A DNA stretch of 64,000 nt, taken from Tetrahymena thermophila SB210 (Eukaryota > Ciliophora > Oligohymenophorea > Hymenostomatida > Tetrahymenidae). Each line of letters opens with the position of its first letter. The stretch's first letter is position 1. The notes below the pieces were generated by a model. The model did no database searches. It was not told the origin of the DNA and saw only the letters and a program-made list of their open reading frames with translations. Of this stretch, positions 23,633 to 39,600 are shown piece after piece. The stretch is taken from contig NW_002476534.1 of the NCBI RefSeq assembly GCF_000189635.1, positions 682,001 to 746,000 of the forward strand. Direction: 5' to 3'. The position numbers and the translations under genes were made by a program.

Positions 23633-26035
23633 AAGAGTTAAATTTTTAGATGATTATTTTTATAATAAACAAATAAATGTTCAATCAACTCTATAAAAGC
23701 TATATAGAATATATCAATTAAAATTTATAATTGAATGCTAATAAATTATCAATCCATCCGATCACACATAAAATCTTATATTCATATACTTCACCAAACA
23801 AAGTTTCTAACTTTTACTATTAAAAAAATTAATGTACTCATTGTTTATGTTAAAGTTATGTAACTTTTTCTAAGATTCTTTTTACTATTAAGTTTTACAT
23901 ATTAAAAAGCAAAATTTTGTTTATAAATTACTTTTTTTCAAATTTTTATTGGCTAAGCACATAAACTTCTATTTAAATTTTTGAAAATATTTTAATTTAG
24001 AAAATTTGAAATTTCTAATTAGTAACAAGAATTTCAGGTATTCGTGGCTCAATTATTAACAAATAAAATTAAATTTATTTCATAAACTAATTTAAAATAT
24101 AATTTGTAATTGTATTATTTTCCTCTAAAACTTATTTAAAAGCAAATATTATTTGGAAAAAATTTTATAAATTAAATTTTTCTAAACTGTTTTGATAGAA
24201 CTTTAAAGTAAATTATTTTATTAAAAAACATTTTTTTAAAATTTTTTGCATACTTAATATTTTATTTAAAAATGATTTATTTATTAGTCATTATTATTTA
24301 TATAATAAAAATTTAGATTTATATTTTGTTATTGTAAAAATATTTCAAAATAAATAAATAAATTTAATTTTAATCCAATTTTGTTCAAACAATTCAATTT
24401 TAAATAGCAAATTATCATTATTTTTGATAATTCAAAGAACTTAATACCAAGTAAATATCTATAACCTTTAATAAATTGTTAGATAAAAAATTTTTCTACA
24501 AAGAGTTTAGAAGAGTTTAGTAGATAAGTAAATATATATATAGACAGTGAAAGAATGAAATTGATGAAATCTATTATGAATTCATATAATTATTTAGTTT
24601 TAATCTCATTAAATTTTCATGAGCATCTAATCTACCTATTATAAATATTTATAAAATACATATAAACCTACTCAAAATTCTTTATTTCAATAAATTGATA
24701 TTTATTTTTGATCTATTTTTGTAAGATATTATAAGCTATTAAAGAAAATTTTTTCTATATGTCTTACTTTATTATTTTTGATGATATTAAACAAGGTATT
24801 TATTTGAATTATTAATTTATAAAATAACAAATTTTTAGTTAAACTTTACTACAAAAAGTTATTTAACATATTCCTCTTTTTATCATATTTAAATTTTAAA
24901 ATTAAGCTTTTTAAATTGATTAATTTTCATGATTGTAAGAGAATTAATAATATTTAATTTATTAATTATATGATCAAACTTATCTTAAATAATTTTAGAA
25001 AACGAAATTTATTTTTTAAATCTATTCTATATTTTTCAACAATTTATTTTAAATTTTTGATTAAATAGTAAATAAATTCACTTAATTCAATCTTCAGAGT
25101 TATAAAAAATATTATGCTGAGCGTATTATCCTATCATTATTTCATGAAAGTTTTACTTACTTTTTATTGCTTGCTTTTGTTCTAAGAAAACTATTTAACA
25201 TTGTATTATTAATTAATTTTGCTGAAAAAAACAAAATTAATGACGTTTTAACATTATTAAATAGTAATTTCTTATCAAATAAATAAATAATTTGTGAAAG
25301 GAACTAACTATTAAATTTTTGATACTATATTAAAGTTTGATTTTGATTTTTTAATACAAATGATTATTATTATTATTATTTTGATTTCTTATTATATTGG
25401 AAAGCAAATTTCAAGAATAAATTTATTAAAAAACATATCAGAATAAATTTGGTTCATAAAATAAATTTAGATTTTAGGATAAAAATAAAAATTGTAAGAT
25501 AGTTGAGTAACTATAAATGTAAGGAAGGAGTAGAGGAGAAGAAAATAAATAACTTAAGATTTTTGGCAGAAATGAATTCTATATTAGGAAGTACATTAGG
25601 GGAAAAAAAGTGTTTTTATTGCATTAGGTGTAATTAATATGACTCTATTTATTTATAAATTTAAAAGAGATGCCATAAGATTTTATTTGCCATCATTAAA
25701 TTTGAAAATTTTGATCATATTACATAAATCAATAAAAATCATAACCGAGCTAAGATTTTAAGGATATTTTTGAGAGTTGATTGAATTGACAAATAGTTAT
25801 CATTCAATCCTACATGCGTAATGTAGCCTTGATGTTATGATTTGATTCGCAATTTTTGTGTAATGAGAGTTAATCCAAATAATTAATTAAGTTTTTAACA
25901 AAAAAATAAGAAAAATAAGAAGAAAAAATTATTAAAATATTAACTAAAATTTGCGAAAAAATAAACAAAAAATAAATAGTGATTGTAAACTAAATAAAAA
26001 AAGCTTAAAATAAATATAAAAATAAAGCATTTTTG
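23633..26035. other. Long AT-rich spacer
   Basis: 2.4 kb between PF16 and the PI4-kinase gene. Nearly all is AT-rich noncoding sequence. One short plus-strand frame at 25572-25784 contains a cysteine cluster and is discussed in the findings; it is not supported well enough to call a gene. Confidence 0.5.
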
Positions 26036-29736
<3,701 letters not shown>

Positions 29737-31107
29737 TTATTTTCGCAAACTTAAATCACATTTAATTTATTTATCTGATTGCAAGCAAATCTGATAAATA
29801 AAACCCTTTCCTATATTACTTTATAGATTTTATAAACAAAATATATTAACAATAAACAAACATTAAGTGAGTGTTAGAGAAAAAAAGGATTTAATAATAA
29901 CAAAAAACATCTATTCAAATAATCAAAAGCTAATTCTAAAAAAACAGCAATTGATTCAATGAATCAATAAATCAAACTAACCTATCATTTATATTAATTA
30001 ATTTCTCTTCCTCCTTATTACAAATAAATAAATAAGTGTCTCTAGTAATAAAGTAATTACCAATCCCTCCCAATAAAACTTTAATCATTTCAATAATCCT
30101 AATTAAATATTTAGAAAATGTTTTCTTCCTTTTTTATAAATATTAAAATAAGTACATTAATTATGTTTACCTTACTAATTTATTCTCAATATGTTCAATT
30201 AGTTCCTGAAATACAATGAATGATGAATGCTTGTATATTTTAGTTATTTTATTTATTTGTTTATTTTAAATCAAAATTTATTTTTCGTTAAACCATAAAA
30301 GAGCTTTGCCTTTAAACTAAATAAAACCATTTTATTTCGAGTTAAGAAAAAAATTTTCTTTTTTTATTTGATAAAAACTTCTATTATTCAACAATCCTAA
30401 TTAAAATATTTAAAAAATATTCTTCCTTTTTTACAAATACTTTTATAAATTCATTAATTGTTTATATTACTAATTTATCCTCAATATGTTCAATTAAATT
30501 TTATTTAAATTGAAATAGAAAGAATGCTTTTTTTCCCACTAAACCTTATATTAATTCAATAATCCTAATTAAAATATATAGAAAGAGTATACTTACTTTT
30601 TTACAAATATAAAAATAAATATGTTTACTTATTTAATTTTTTACTAACCTATTATAAAAATATTCAATTATTTTTTATTTAAATATAAATAAATGAATGA
30701 ATATTTCTGCATTTTAATGATTTTATTTATTTTTATAAATCAAAATTTGCTTTAAATTAAACCATTTAAATCATTTGCTTTATTAATAAAGCTAAAACAA
30801 TTTTATTTTGAGTTAAGAGAATATTTTTCTTTTATTTAAAAAATAATTTGTTGAGAAATAAATAATTTTGAATTGATTTTTAATAGATTGATTTTAATGA
30901 TTTATCTTTCACTTTTATAGATAAATGTTTTTTTTTCAATTTTAAAAATAGTATGCAATCAATTTATTAATTTTGATTATTTTTTATCGTTAATTTTTAG
31001 TAATCAAAATTATTGATTGAACTTTTTCAAATAATTAAATCAAAAATCTGTTTTGAATTAGACATAAGCTATTTTTACACTATTCTAAAAGTAAATATTA
31101 AATACAA
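29737..31107. other. Spacer with three-copy repeat
   Basis: 1.37 kb between two plus-strand genes. The centre, 30085-30850, is occupied by three diverged repeats listed separately. The rest is AT-rich, with no gene-like frame seen. Confidence 0.6.
30085..30850. repeat. Three diverged tandem copies of a spacer repeat
   Basis: Three copies begin with CAATAATCCTAATTAAA-like sequence at about 30091, 30391 and 30557. Each continues with TTTAGAAA, a TTCCTTTTTTACAAATA-like block and TTTACTAATTTAT-like words, then (copies 1 and 2) TCAATATGTTCAATTA. Copies 1 and 3 continue further with ATCAAAATTT, TTAAACCAT, a CTTTGCCTTTA/CATTTGCTTTA-like block and CCATTTTATTTCGAGTTAAG / CAATTTTATTTTGAGTTAAG. Copy 2 lacks that second half, so the array looks like one long unit and one truncated unit followed by a second long unit. 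There is no coding potential and the copies have diverged by many changes. Confidence 0.82.
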
Positions 31108-33196
31108 ATGATTAGCGATGAAGAAAACATAAATGAGACAATTGCTGATCCTGGACGGAAGAGAGTAAAATTGTAAAATATTATTTTTGGCTAAATTTTT
31201 CATGCTTTTAAAATGTAGAATGAATCTATCTTTACCTATTTGCAAAGAAAAACTAGACAATCATTTTAATAAGTAACGAAATCAAATTGATAAAATAAAA
31301 TAAAGTTCTACAATAACTTTTTTAATAGATAAGAAGGAGTCATTCGCGCTCTTCTAATCACAGAAGTGATAATTAATTGATTACTTCTTACTCTCAATTG
31401 AATACTACAACTATTGATAACAAAAACGATCTTAGTTTTTGCGATGAGTCTAATAAAGAGAATACATTTCTTTCACAAATCAATTAATCTTTTACAAATG
31501 GCCAAACAAATTAGAAAGGTCAACAGAAAGGATTTGCTAAGCTAAATAAATTTCATTTAGCCAATTCATTTATCAACAAAAGCAATCTTCAAGATGATTC
31601 CTTTTCCAATCATTCCAGATTACTTTTAGACGAGACTTCTCCTTCTATTTCAAATTAAAACAAAAAGACTTTGAATAAAAGTTTTGACTAAGGCTTCATC
31701 TTAAATAAATATTTGAATGAAAGGAGAGGGTTTTAGTTAGATTTAAAGAATGGCTTTGAATAATAGTAACAGACTATTGCTTCATTAGCAAATTAAACAA
31801 GGGAAACAAATGATATGGTGCTTTATGAAGAACAGTCAAGCTACAGGTTTAAAGAAACATTCAGAAACTCAACATAGAATATATAAAATAACAAAATATC
31901 AAGCAATTTAATACAAATACTTTAGACTTATGACATGTTTTGGAATTAATTAAGAGCAAAAGCAATAGAAATTATAGATGCTACTTCTTCCTATAAAATT
32001 AAGTAACTTTTTGTTGAAATGTTCTTTTACTAAGTATAAAACTTATAGGTATGTTAATGATTTGAGTTAAGAGTTCAGAAAAATTGATAAAAGAAGATTA
32101 CAAACGTTGTCTGATGTATTTAATTAGATCTAATATTATGATGAATAAACTAAAACAACACTAAATAAATAAACTAAATAATATGAGGTGAATATATAAG
32201 ATTATGAAAAATAAATAAAGGACCTTGAGAAACAAGTTTAAGAATAAAAAAAGTAACTAGAAAGAATAGAATAAGAAAACGAAATTTTAGCTGGGCTGAA
32301 AAGAATATAAGAACAGTCATTAAAATATCCAAATGATCAAGATTTTCATGAAAAAAATTCTAAAATGGTTTAACAAATAAGTTTTTTGAAATAAGAAAAT
32401 TCTAATCTAAAAGAAAATATGGTTAAACAAGATAAAGAGAGGTAGTAACTTAAAGAAGAAATACTCAATCTCAAAAAGGAGTGTAAAAAATATGAACTTA
32501 ATATATAAAAGCAGAGTTAAGAAATTAATTCCTTAGAAAACTCTCTTCATGAAGCGAAAAAAGAGTAAAAATCTTAATTAAAACATGACTTAGAAATGCT
32601 TAAAGTAAGTCATTTTATTTTGTTAATTTATTGATTTTGTGTTTTTTTTTTAATTGTATTTTTTTAATAACTCATTTTATTTCATCAATTTAAAAGCAAA
32701 AATTGATCGAAAAGGATTTTACATTAGAAGAATAAGTTAAAAAACTAAATGACACAATGAGTTAAAAAGAAAATATTAGATAAAAGTAAAAATAGCAATG
32801 GGAAGAATCGTATAAATAATTAAAAGAAGAAATAAGAAAACTAAAAGTTGAAAATTCTTAATTGAAACTAGAAAATGAAAAAGCTGCAAGAACTGTATTA
32901 TATTAATCAAATAAATTAATTTTATACTCAATAAAATATTTTATATTAAAGGTATTTGATAATAAGAATGAAAAAAAATAGCTGGAGTAATATTAAAAGT
33001 AAAATGATTTTCTCTAGTAAAAAATAAAAGAACATAAAAATTTTTCTGATAAATTAATTGATGCAATAAATTAAGTAAGAAAAATTAATTTAAAAATACA
33101 ATTTTTATTTTATTTTTTTTTTAGATTAAGCAAGTCTCCGTTCAAAAAGGTTTTGGTGAATTTGTCAATCCTTTCATAAGGGTTTTAGAAATCTGA
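31108..33196 (+). CDS. Coiled-coil protein
   Basis: The frame starts MISDEENINETIADPGRKR at 31108, is interrupted by an intron at 31165-31328, and continues with a Ser/Asn-rich region containing RRSHSRSSNHRSD. A 46-base intron at 32003-32048 is required to keep the frame. From about 32080 to 33120 the protein is a long coiled coil: KRRLQTLSDVFNQIQYY, then QIKDLEKQVQEQKKQLERIE, KLKVENSQLKLENEKAA and similar heptads. Further introns lie at about 32605-32695, 32890-32950 and 33079-33124. The last exon reads IKQVSVQKGFGEFVNPFIRV and ends LEI with TGA at 33194-33196. Total length is about 590-600 residues. I do not recognise a family; a cytoskeletal or basal-body role is plausible from the architecture alone. 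A decayed copy of the last exon and 3' flank lies 450 bases downstream. Confidence 0.8.
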
Positions 33197-34402
33197 GTGA
33201 ATGAATTTGAATAGAGAATTTATTGGGAATAAATTAATGCATAAAAATTTAAACAATTAAATTAAAAAACTATTAAATTAAATCTATTAAAATAAAATAT
33301 TAAATAATCTCCAAAAAATGTTAAATATTTGATTAAATATAGCTCATTAGAATTAAATTACAGATTGCTTTTAAATAATCTAAAAAAATTAATTAAAATT
33401 TATTTTCGTTTTAAAAATATATATTATTTATATTTAAAAATATATAAATATTGTTTGAGTTAATTCTAATCAAATAAGATATTGTATATTGTTTTATTTT
33501 TAATGATATAATATATACTTAAATTGATTAAATGAGATTTAGAAAAAAGTTTACAAAAGTTATTGAAAACAAATTTGTTTTTGCTATTTTTACTCTCTTT
33601 ATTCCTTTAAAAATTGTTTTGTGAATTTATCAATCCTTTAAAAAGATTTTGAAAATTTAGAGAATATTTTTATTGGGAATAAGTTCATAGATAAAAATTT
33701 AGACAAATTAAAAAACTATTAAATTATAAAATATTTTCAAAAAATTTTAATAATCAACAAAAAATGTAAAATATGTGTTTAATTAAATATAGCTTATTAG
33801 AAATAAATTATTGATGAATTGGTTTTTAAATTAACTTTTGAGTTTAATGAAAATAAATTTAATTAAAATAATTGAAATTAGTTGATTCAAATTTATTTTT
33901 ATTTTAAAAATGTTTATTATTTGTATTTAAAAATAGTAAAGATTCTTAGAATAATTTAGGATAAATAAGGAATCATAAAATAACTTTTTATTAAATTTAT
34001 TATATTAAATATATTTAAATTGATTAAAGTAATATTATAAAAATGTAAACAAATATTTTTGTAAATATTCTTATTCACTTTTTAGAAATGTATTTTTAAT
34101 AATTGGATATTGTTAAAAAGATATTTTAAACTGATAATGTTTTATTAATAACAATTTTGATTGCTAAAATTTTATTAAGAATTTATGTAATAAGCAACTT
34201 ACAAGATTAACTTTTTTATTTAATTTTTAAGAATTATTTAGTTCTAATAGAAATTTATTGATATCAGATAATTTTGTTAAAAATATCTTTTTATTAATTA
34301 ATATTTTTTAATCACTTAAAAAAAATTAAAAAAACCATAAAAATTGAAATTAAAGTCAAAAGATTTTTCTCGAAATAGAAATAAAATTTGGTAGCAATTA
34401 GG
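33197..34402. other. Spacer containing a decayed gene-end copy
   Basis: 1.2 kb of AT-rich sequence between the coiled-coil and TPR genes. The part at 33600-33930 is a decayed copy of the preceding gene's 3' end and is listed separately. Nothing else is recognised. Confidence 0.6.
33600..33930 (+). pseudogene. Decayed tandem copy of the 3' end of the coiled-coil gene
   Basis: The last exon and 3' flank of the upstream gene (about 33140-33430) recur here 450 bases downstream. Matching anchors are GTGAATTTGTCAATCCTTT against GTGAATTTATCAATCCTTT, TATTGGGAATAA in both copies (33221 and 33671), AAAAACTATTAAATTA, AATATAGCTCATTAGAA against AATATAGCTTATTAGAA, and ATTTATTTTCGTTTTAAAAA against ATTTATTTTTATTTTAAAAA. 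The copy has lost the reading frame, with an early TGA in the exon-equivalent, and is noncoding. It carries only the end of the gene, so it was never a full-length paralogue as far as visible here. Confidence 0.75.
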
Positions 34403-36226
34403 ATGAAGAGAGCATTATTTTTATTAGCAAAATCACCTTTGATTAATAATAGAACATCTTACATATCTAAATTAGGATTTAACTGCAATTAATTCAAAAA
34501 GTTTGAATTATTTAATAAATCATGTTTTTAATTCAGTTCTTCATCTGGATATGAAGCTTTCAAGCAAATTTAAGAAGTCGAAAAGCAATTCTAGGAAGCT
34601 ATTCACAATAAAAATTATGAAAAAAGTATTCAATTCCTTGAAGAGAAGATTAAACTTAAAGTTTCCTCTCCTAATAGTTCTCTTTTGAATGATTATAGGT
34701 AATTTTTTAATCTGATGGTAAAAGTTGTTAAATTTAAATATATCTATTAAAAGAATGCTTGGTGAAATAAATTAACATTTAGGTAAAGGCTAAGAAGCTT
34801 TGAATGCATATGAATAAGCATTAAAATTATCAATTAAATTAGAATCAAAAGAAATTTAAGCTCTATCTCTCGCCGATATCGCTGGCATATATTATCTTAC
34901 TGAAAACTACTAATAAGCTGTTGGGTATTTTGAAGAATCTATTGCTCTTCTTAAGGAAGTCAAAGGAGAAGTTCATCAAGATGTAGGTATGGGCTTACTT
35001 AATTTAGGTGAAAGTTTAGTTAAAAATTAAGATGGAAACAAAGCCATTTAAGTTTATGATGAAGCCAAAAATATATACAGCAAACTACTTGAAAATGACA
35101 AATTAGATTAAAATACTGTCTTTGAATTCAGCAGAAACAAAGGTAAATTAATATTTTATTGTAGAGTTTAAACGATATTGCTTTTCTAAAAAGGGTTTTT
35201 AAAATCCTAACCAAAAGAGCAAATAAATAATTAAATAGCATACCTATGTTTCTCTAACATAAAGAAAATATTTTGAAAATAAAAATTTATAAAACAAATT
35301 GTTTCTTTTATTTAAACCACCTTAAAAATTAAGTTAAAGTTTATTAATTAATGAAAACATACAATAACTTTAAATAAGTTATAACCAGAAATGAAAAAGT
35401 TGGCTTTTTAATGCTATAAAATATTATTTAAAAAATAGGCTTGGCTTGTGACGCCTTAGGTAGCTTAAAGTTATAAGTAGGAAACTTTTAAGAATCACTA
35501 GAAGACCTTTAGACTGCTTTAGGAATTTATGGATAATAATTTGGACCTGAAGATCCTATACTCGTAGGAACTCTCACTAATTTAGCCATTTTATATTAAT
35601 CTTTTAGAAGGGAAGATGATGCTTTAAAAATTTATTAAAGGGCTCTAAGAATTGTTGATACCCATTAAAATAGAATTCAACCTCATGAATATCTCAGTTT
35701 GATGTTGGGATGTGCTAAATCTTACAATAATTTAGGGAGATTCAGAGAAGCTGTTGAAATGTTTGATAAATTAGAAAATGCCACTAAAGATTTCTAAAAA
35801 AATAATTAATCTCTCCTTCCTATGATCAAGGGTCATAAAGGATTTTTACTTATTTAACTTGAATAATTTGATTAGGCTAAAGAATAAATTTAAGAAGGGT
35901 TAAAAATTCTAGAAAATGCTGAATTTAATATTTACAAAGCCATCCTCTAAACATAACTTGCTCACATTTTGCTGCTTCGTGAATAATAATTTTAAAAGTC
36001 TTTTGAACTCGCTAAAGAATCTTACGATTACATCTCTAAGTTGAGAAAAGATGATGCAAACTGTGGTGATTGCCTTCGTATTATGGGTTTGGCTACTTCT
36101 GCTTTAGGAAATAAAGAAGAAGCCAGAAAGTATTTAGCCTAATCTTTGCAGATCTTAGAAAAATCAGGCGATAGAAGTGATGATGTCAACAAGGTTAAAT
36201 AAGATCTTGAAAATATTTCAAAATGA
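34403..36226 (+). CDS. Tetratricopeptide-repeat protein, probably mitochondrial
   Basis: Three exons (34403-34698, 34754-35142, 35439-36226) join in phase to 490 residues. The N terminus MKRALFLLAKSPLINNRTSY is basic, hydroxylated, lacks acidic residues for about 35 residues and is typical of a mitochondrial presequence. TPR helices follow: LGKGQEALNAYEQALKLSIK, then ALSLADIAGIYYLTENYQQA with VGYFEESIALLKEV, VGMGLLNLGESLVKN, ALGSLKLQVGNFQESLEDLQ, VGTLTNLAILYQSFRREDDA with LKIYQRALRIVD, and CLRIMGLATSALGNKEEA at the end. TPRs of this kinesin-light-chain-like kind mediate protein interactions. The closest functional idea is a mitochondrial TPR factor such as the TTC19 type, but no specific orthologue is claimed. 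Stop TGA at 36224-36226. Confidence 0.88.
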
Positions 36227-36659
36227 TTAAAGCTTATTAACTAATTTAATTATTTATGTATAAATTCTTTTTGTTTACATCTAAAAAGTTTATTCTTTTA
36301 TGAATCTATTTATAATGTCAATTCTTCAATTTAATAAGAGTATGTAGATACACTTTAGTTTTTAAATTAATGGCTATAAAAAATTTTGAAATTATCAATA
36401 AAATTTGAATTTATTGTGAGCAATAAAAAACTTGATTGATTGATTTGATTTGAATTGCAAATTGTGCTTGTTTTTTTATGTATTTTACATTGAGCAGTAA
36501 TTTTATTTTTTTATTCTTTTAAAATTCAAAAAGAAAGAGATATTGATTGAAAAATAAAGTTCAAAAAATACTTATTAATTAAACCATATCTTTAAATTTC
36601 ATTTAAGTTATTATATTGCACAAGGTTAGTAGAGAATCAATCAAGACATTAAATAATTT
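36227..36659. other. Short spacer
   Basis: 433 bases between two plus-strand genes, AT-rich with TTGATTGATTTGATT words near 36433. It should contain the TPR gene 3' end and the promoter of the next gene. No other element is seen. Confidence 0.55.
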
Positions 36660-39600
36660 ATGAAAACTTTGAGCAGAAACAATAGTGAAAAAAGAAAAAG
36701 AGACTCTGAAAGCGATTAAAAGGCAGGAGTCATTAGGATAAATGAGGCTCTCATTAAATAAGTTACAAATCAAAGTGATTTCTCATAGATCAAAGCACTT
36801 AATTTTCATATTAGATTGAATAATAATTCAAAAATATAAGTAAATAAATAAATAAATACATTAGCAAATGGTATTGAATTTATCAAAATAAAATTATAAT
36901 ATAATAGAGACTAGAAGGATTGGATGATCTAGTTAATTTATAAGAGCTTAACCTTAGTTATAATAGCATTTAAAAAATTGAGAATTTGGCTCGTTTGCAA
37001 AATCTGAGAGAACTCAATTTAGCGGAAAATAATATATCAAGATTAGAAGGCCTAGTAAACAATTTTATATTTATTTATCTGCAAACAATATATTTCAATA
37101 TAATGATAATTAATGTCTTTAACTAATATGCAATTAGGAGATGCTTAAGAATATAGAAAATATAAATCTTAATGGAAATAGTATAGTTGAGTTACCAATA
37201 GATATCCTAAAAAATTTATAAAGGTTAAGAGTGTTAAAGTTGACAAGAAATAAAGTTAAAGAGTTAGGATAGGTTTAAAATTTAAGTGTGTTGAGTAGTC
37301 TCGAAAGTCTTTCCATAAGCGAAAATCCATTCTGTAAATCTATAACATATCAAGAATTTTGCATTTATGCCATGACTAGCTTGAAGGTAAAATAAATAAG
37401 CATCAAATTTCTTTAATTGTATTAAAATTCAAATATTAATTTTTTAAAATAATACTTTTTTTCAGTGCTTTTAAAACAAATATGTTTTATTATAGGTTTT
37501 AGATTCTAAAAAAATAGATGAAGACTAAAGGAAGAATGCTTTGTTTTTATTCTCTAGCGGCTTGTAGAATAAATAGGGAAAGAATTAAGGAAATAATCCT
37601 TAAAGTAGTGCTCGTGATGATGTAAGCATGATAAAAAAGCAAATTGAGTAAGCTAATCAGCAAAGAGACTAATTATCATATGAAAATTAATACTTAAAAG
37701 AAGAGAGAGATTAGTTAAATTAGTAAATTGAGGGCTTAAATGAAAGATTTTAGATTAAATTAAGGGAAAATTCTGCTTTTAGTGAAAAGTAGCTTAAAAA
37801 TCTCCTATTCATATTCTAACAATTTTTTTATATAATGTAGAATTGCTAAATTAGAGGCAGAGCTTTAAAATTACAAAATTGATGACTTATTTTAATCTTT
37901 TAAAGATACGAGAAACTTTGATCTAAATAAGTTAATGGATATTTAGAATACTTAAAATTTAGTAGAATTTGACAATTAATATTTCAATAAGCTAGAATAA
38001 AAATCAAAAGATCTCCACGAAAAAAGAGAAGAATACCTATTTAAAATAGAGTAAAATTATTGATCCTAAAATTTAAACTTATTGTATTTCTAACGAAAGA
38101 AATTTAGAAGCCTAGTGTGAAAGGTTAAAAGAAAGAATCATAGAAAGAGAAAAAGAAATGAACTAAGCAGCTGAATCTTACTTTCAGATGAAGAATCAAA
38201 TTAGAATGAATAGCAATGTTAAGTTTATGAAAGACTCATTCATGCCTGACTCAGATGACTTAGAAATCCTTATCAAATAAAAGGAAGCAAAACTTGCCTT
38301 TCATTACAATGAAGTACAAATCATTGTTTTTTATTTTTTGTTAAAATTTTTCAATAAGCATTTTATCATTTATAATTAAATTAATATTTAAGAATAAAAT
38401 AAACATTAGAAATAAAATTAAGAATGCTTTTAAATTTAAATTTATAAAATAAAGAGTTGAATTATTCAACAAGCAAGCTTTAGTTAATTCATCAATCAAT
38501 ATTCAAAAATTTTTAAAAATTTTATTTAAATATAATAAGAATGAAAAGCTAAGATTTGCTAATAGTGAACTTTAGAGAGAAATTGATTTGACAAGGGAAA
38601 AAATAGATAAGACTAGAATTTTGATTAATAAATTAGATGCTATTAATGATGGAGAAAGTACTTCTAGTGAGGTTGAGGATGAGAGAGTTCTTTTAGATAA
38701 GAAAATAAATTCTCTTTATCAAAAATTAACTTCTTAGTAAGAAAAGAATAATGAAATAATTCATTTAATTACATCTATTAATAATGAAGTATTTTTATTT
38801 AAATTTGTATTAAAATAATAATTTTAAATTAATTTAATAATTTCTAGGTTAATTTTTTAAGCTCTGAGATTGAGGATTTAAAAAAGTAAAGGTAAGAGAG
38901 CTACTTAAAACCTTAGAAGACAGTAAAAACAAACGAATCTGAAAGTGTTGGATTAGATAATGAAAAACTTAAGGAACTAAGCAATAACATAACGTTTTTC
39001 TAAAATGAAATTAATTTAATGAAGGAAAAATTAGAAGATAATTAAAAAGTCTTAAAAGAATTTCATATTTTACTGTAAAAAAATTAATCTGAAATTGATA
39101 TTTTGGAATCACAGAAATAATAAATTTAAAATAACTTTAAAGCAAGCACATTTGTCAATAATTTAAGCAACAGTTTCAAAAAGACTGTTTAAAACTAGTT
39201 AAATAATGCTGCTAATAACCTTTAAAATATTGTTCACGTGCTTAAGACTAAGGCTCCAAAGGTTTTAAATAAAAAATTATCTATTATTAATAAAATAGAG
39301 TAATAAGTTAACTCAGTTGCTGCTGACCCTTAGATTGACAATTTTTCTTAGTGCTTAGCTGACTTGAGTGGTGCTATAAGGTTTATCTTTGAGGAAATGG
39401 ATGACTATAAAATTGAACAAGGCGTTATTTTTGATGAGTAAACAAACTAAAAGCGCAAAGAATTTTATCACTTACAACAATAAATTGATGATTACCAATA
39501 AGATAAGTAAAGGTGCTTTGATCAAATCAACACTTTATATAAAGAATATATTTATGATCAAGTTAATAACGCTGCTAAAAAGAAAAAATACAAATCAGGA

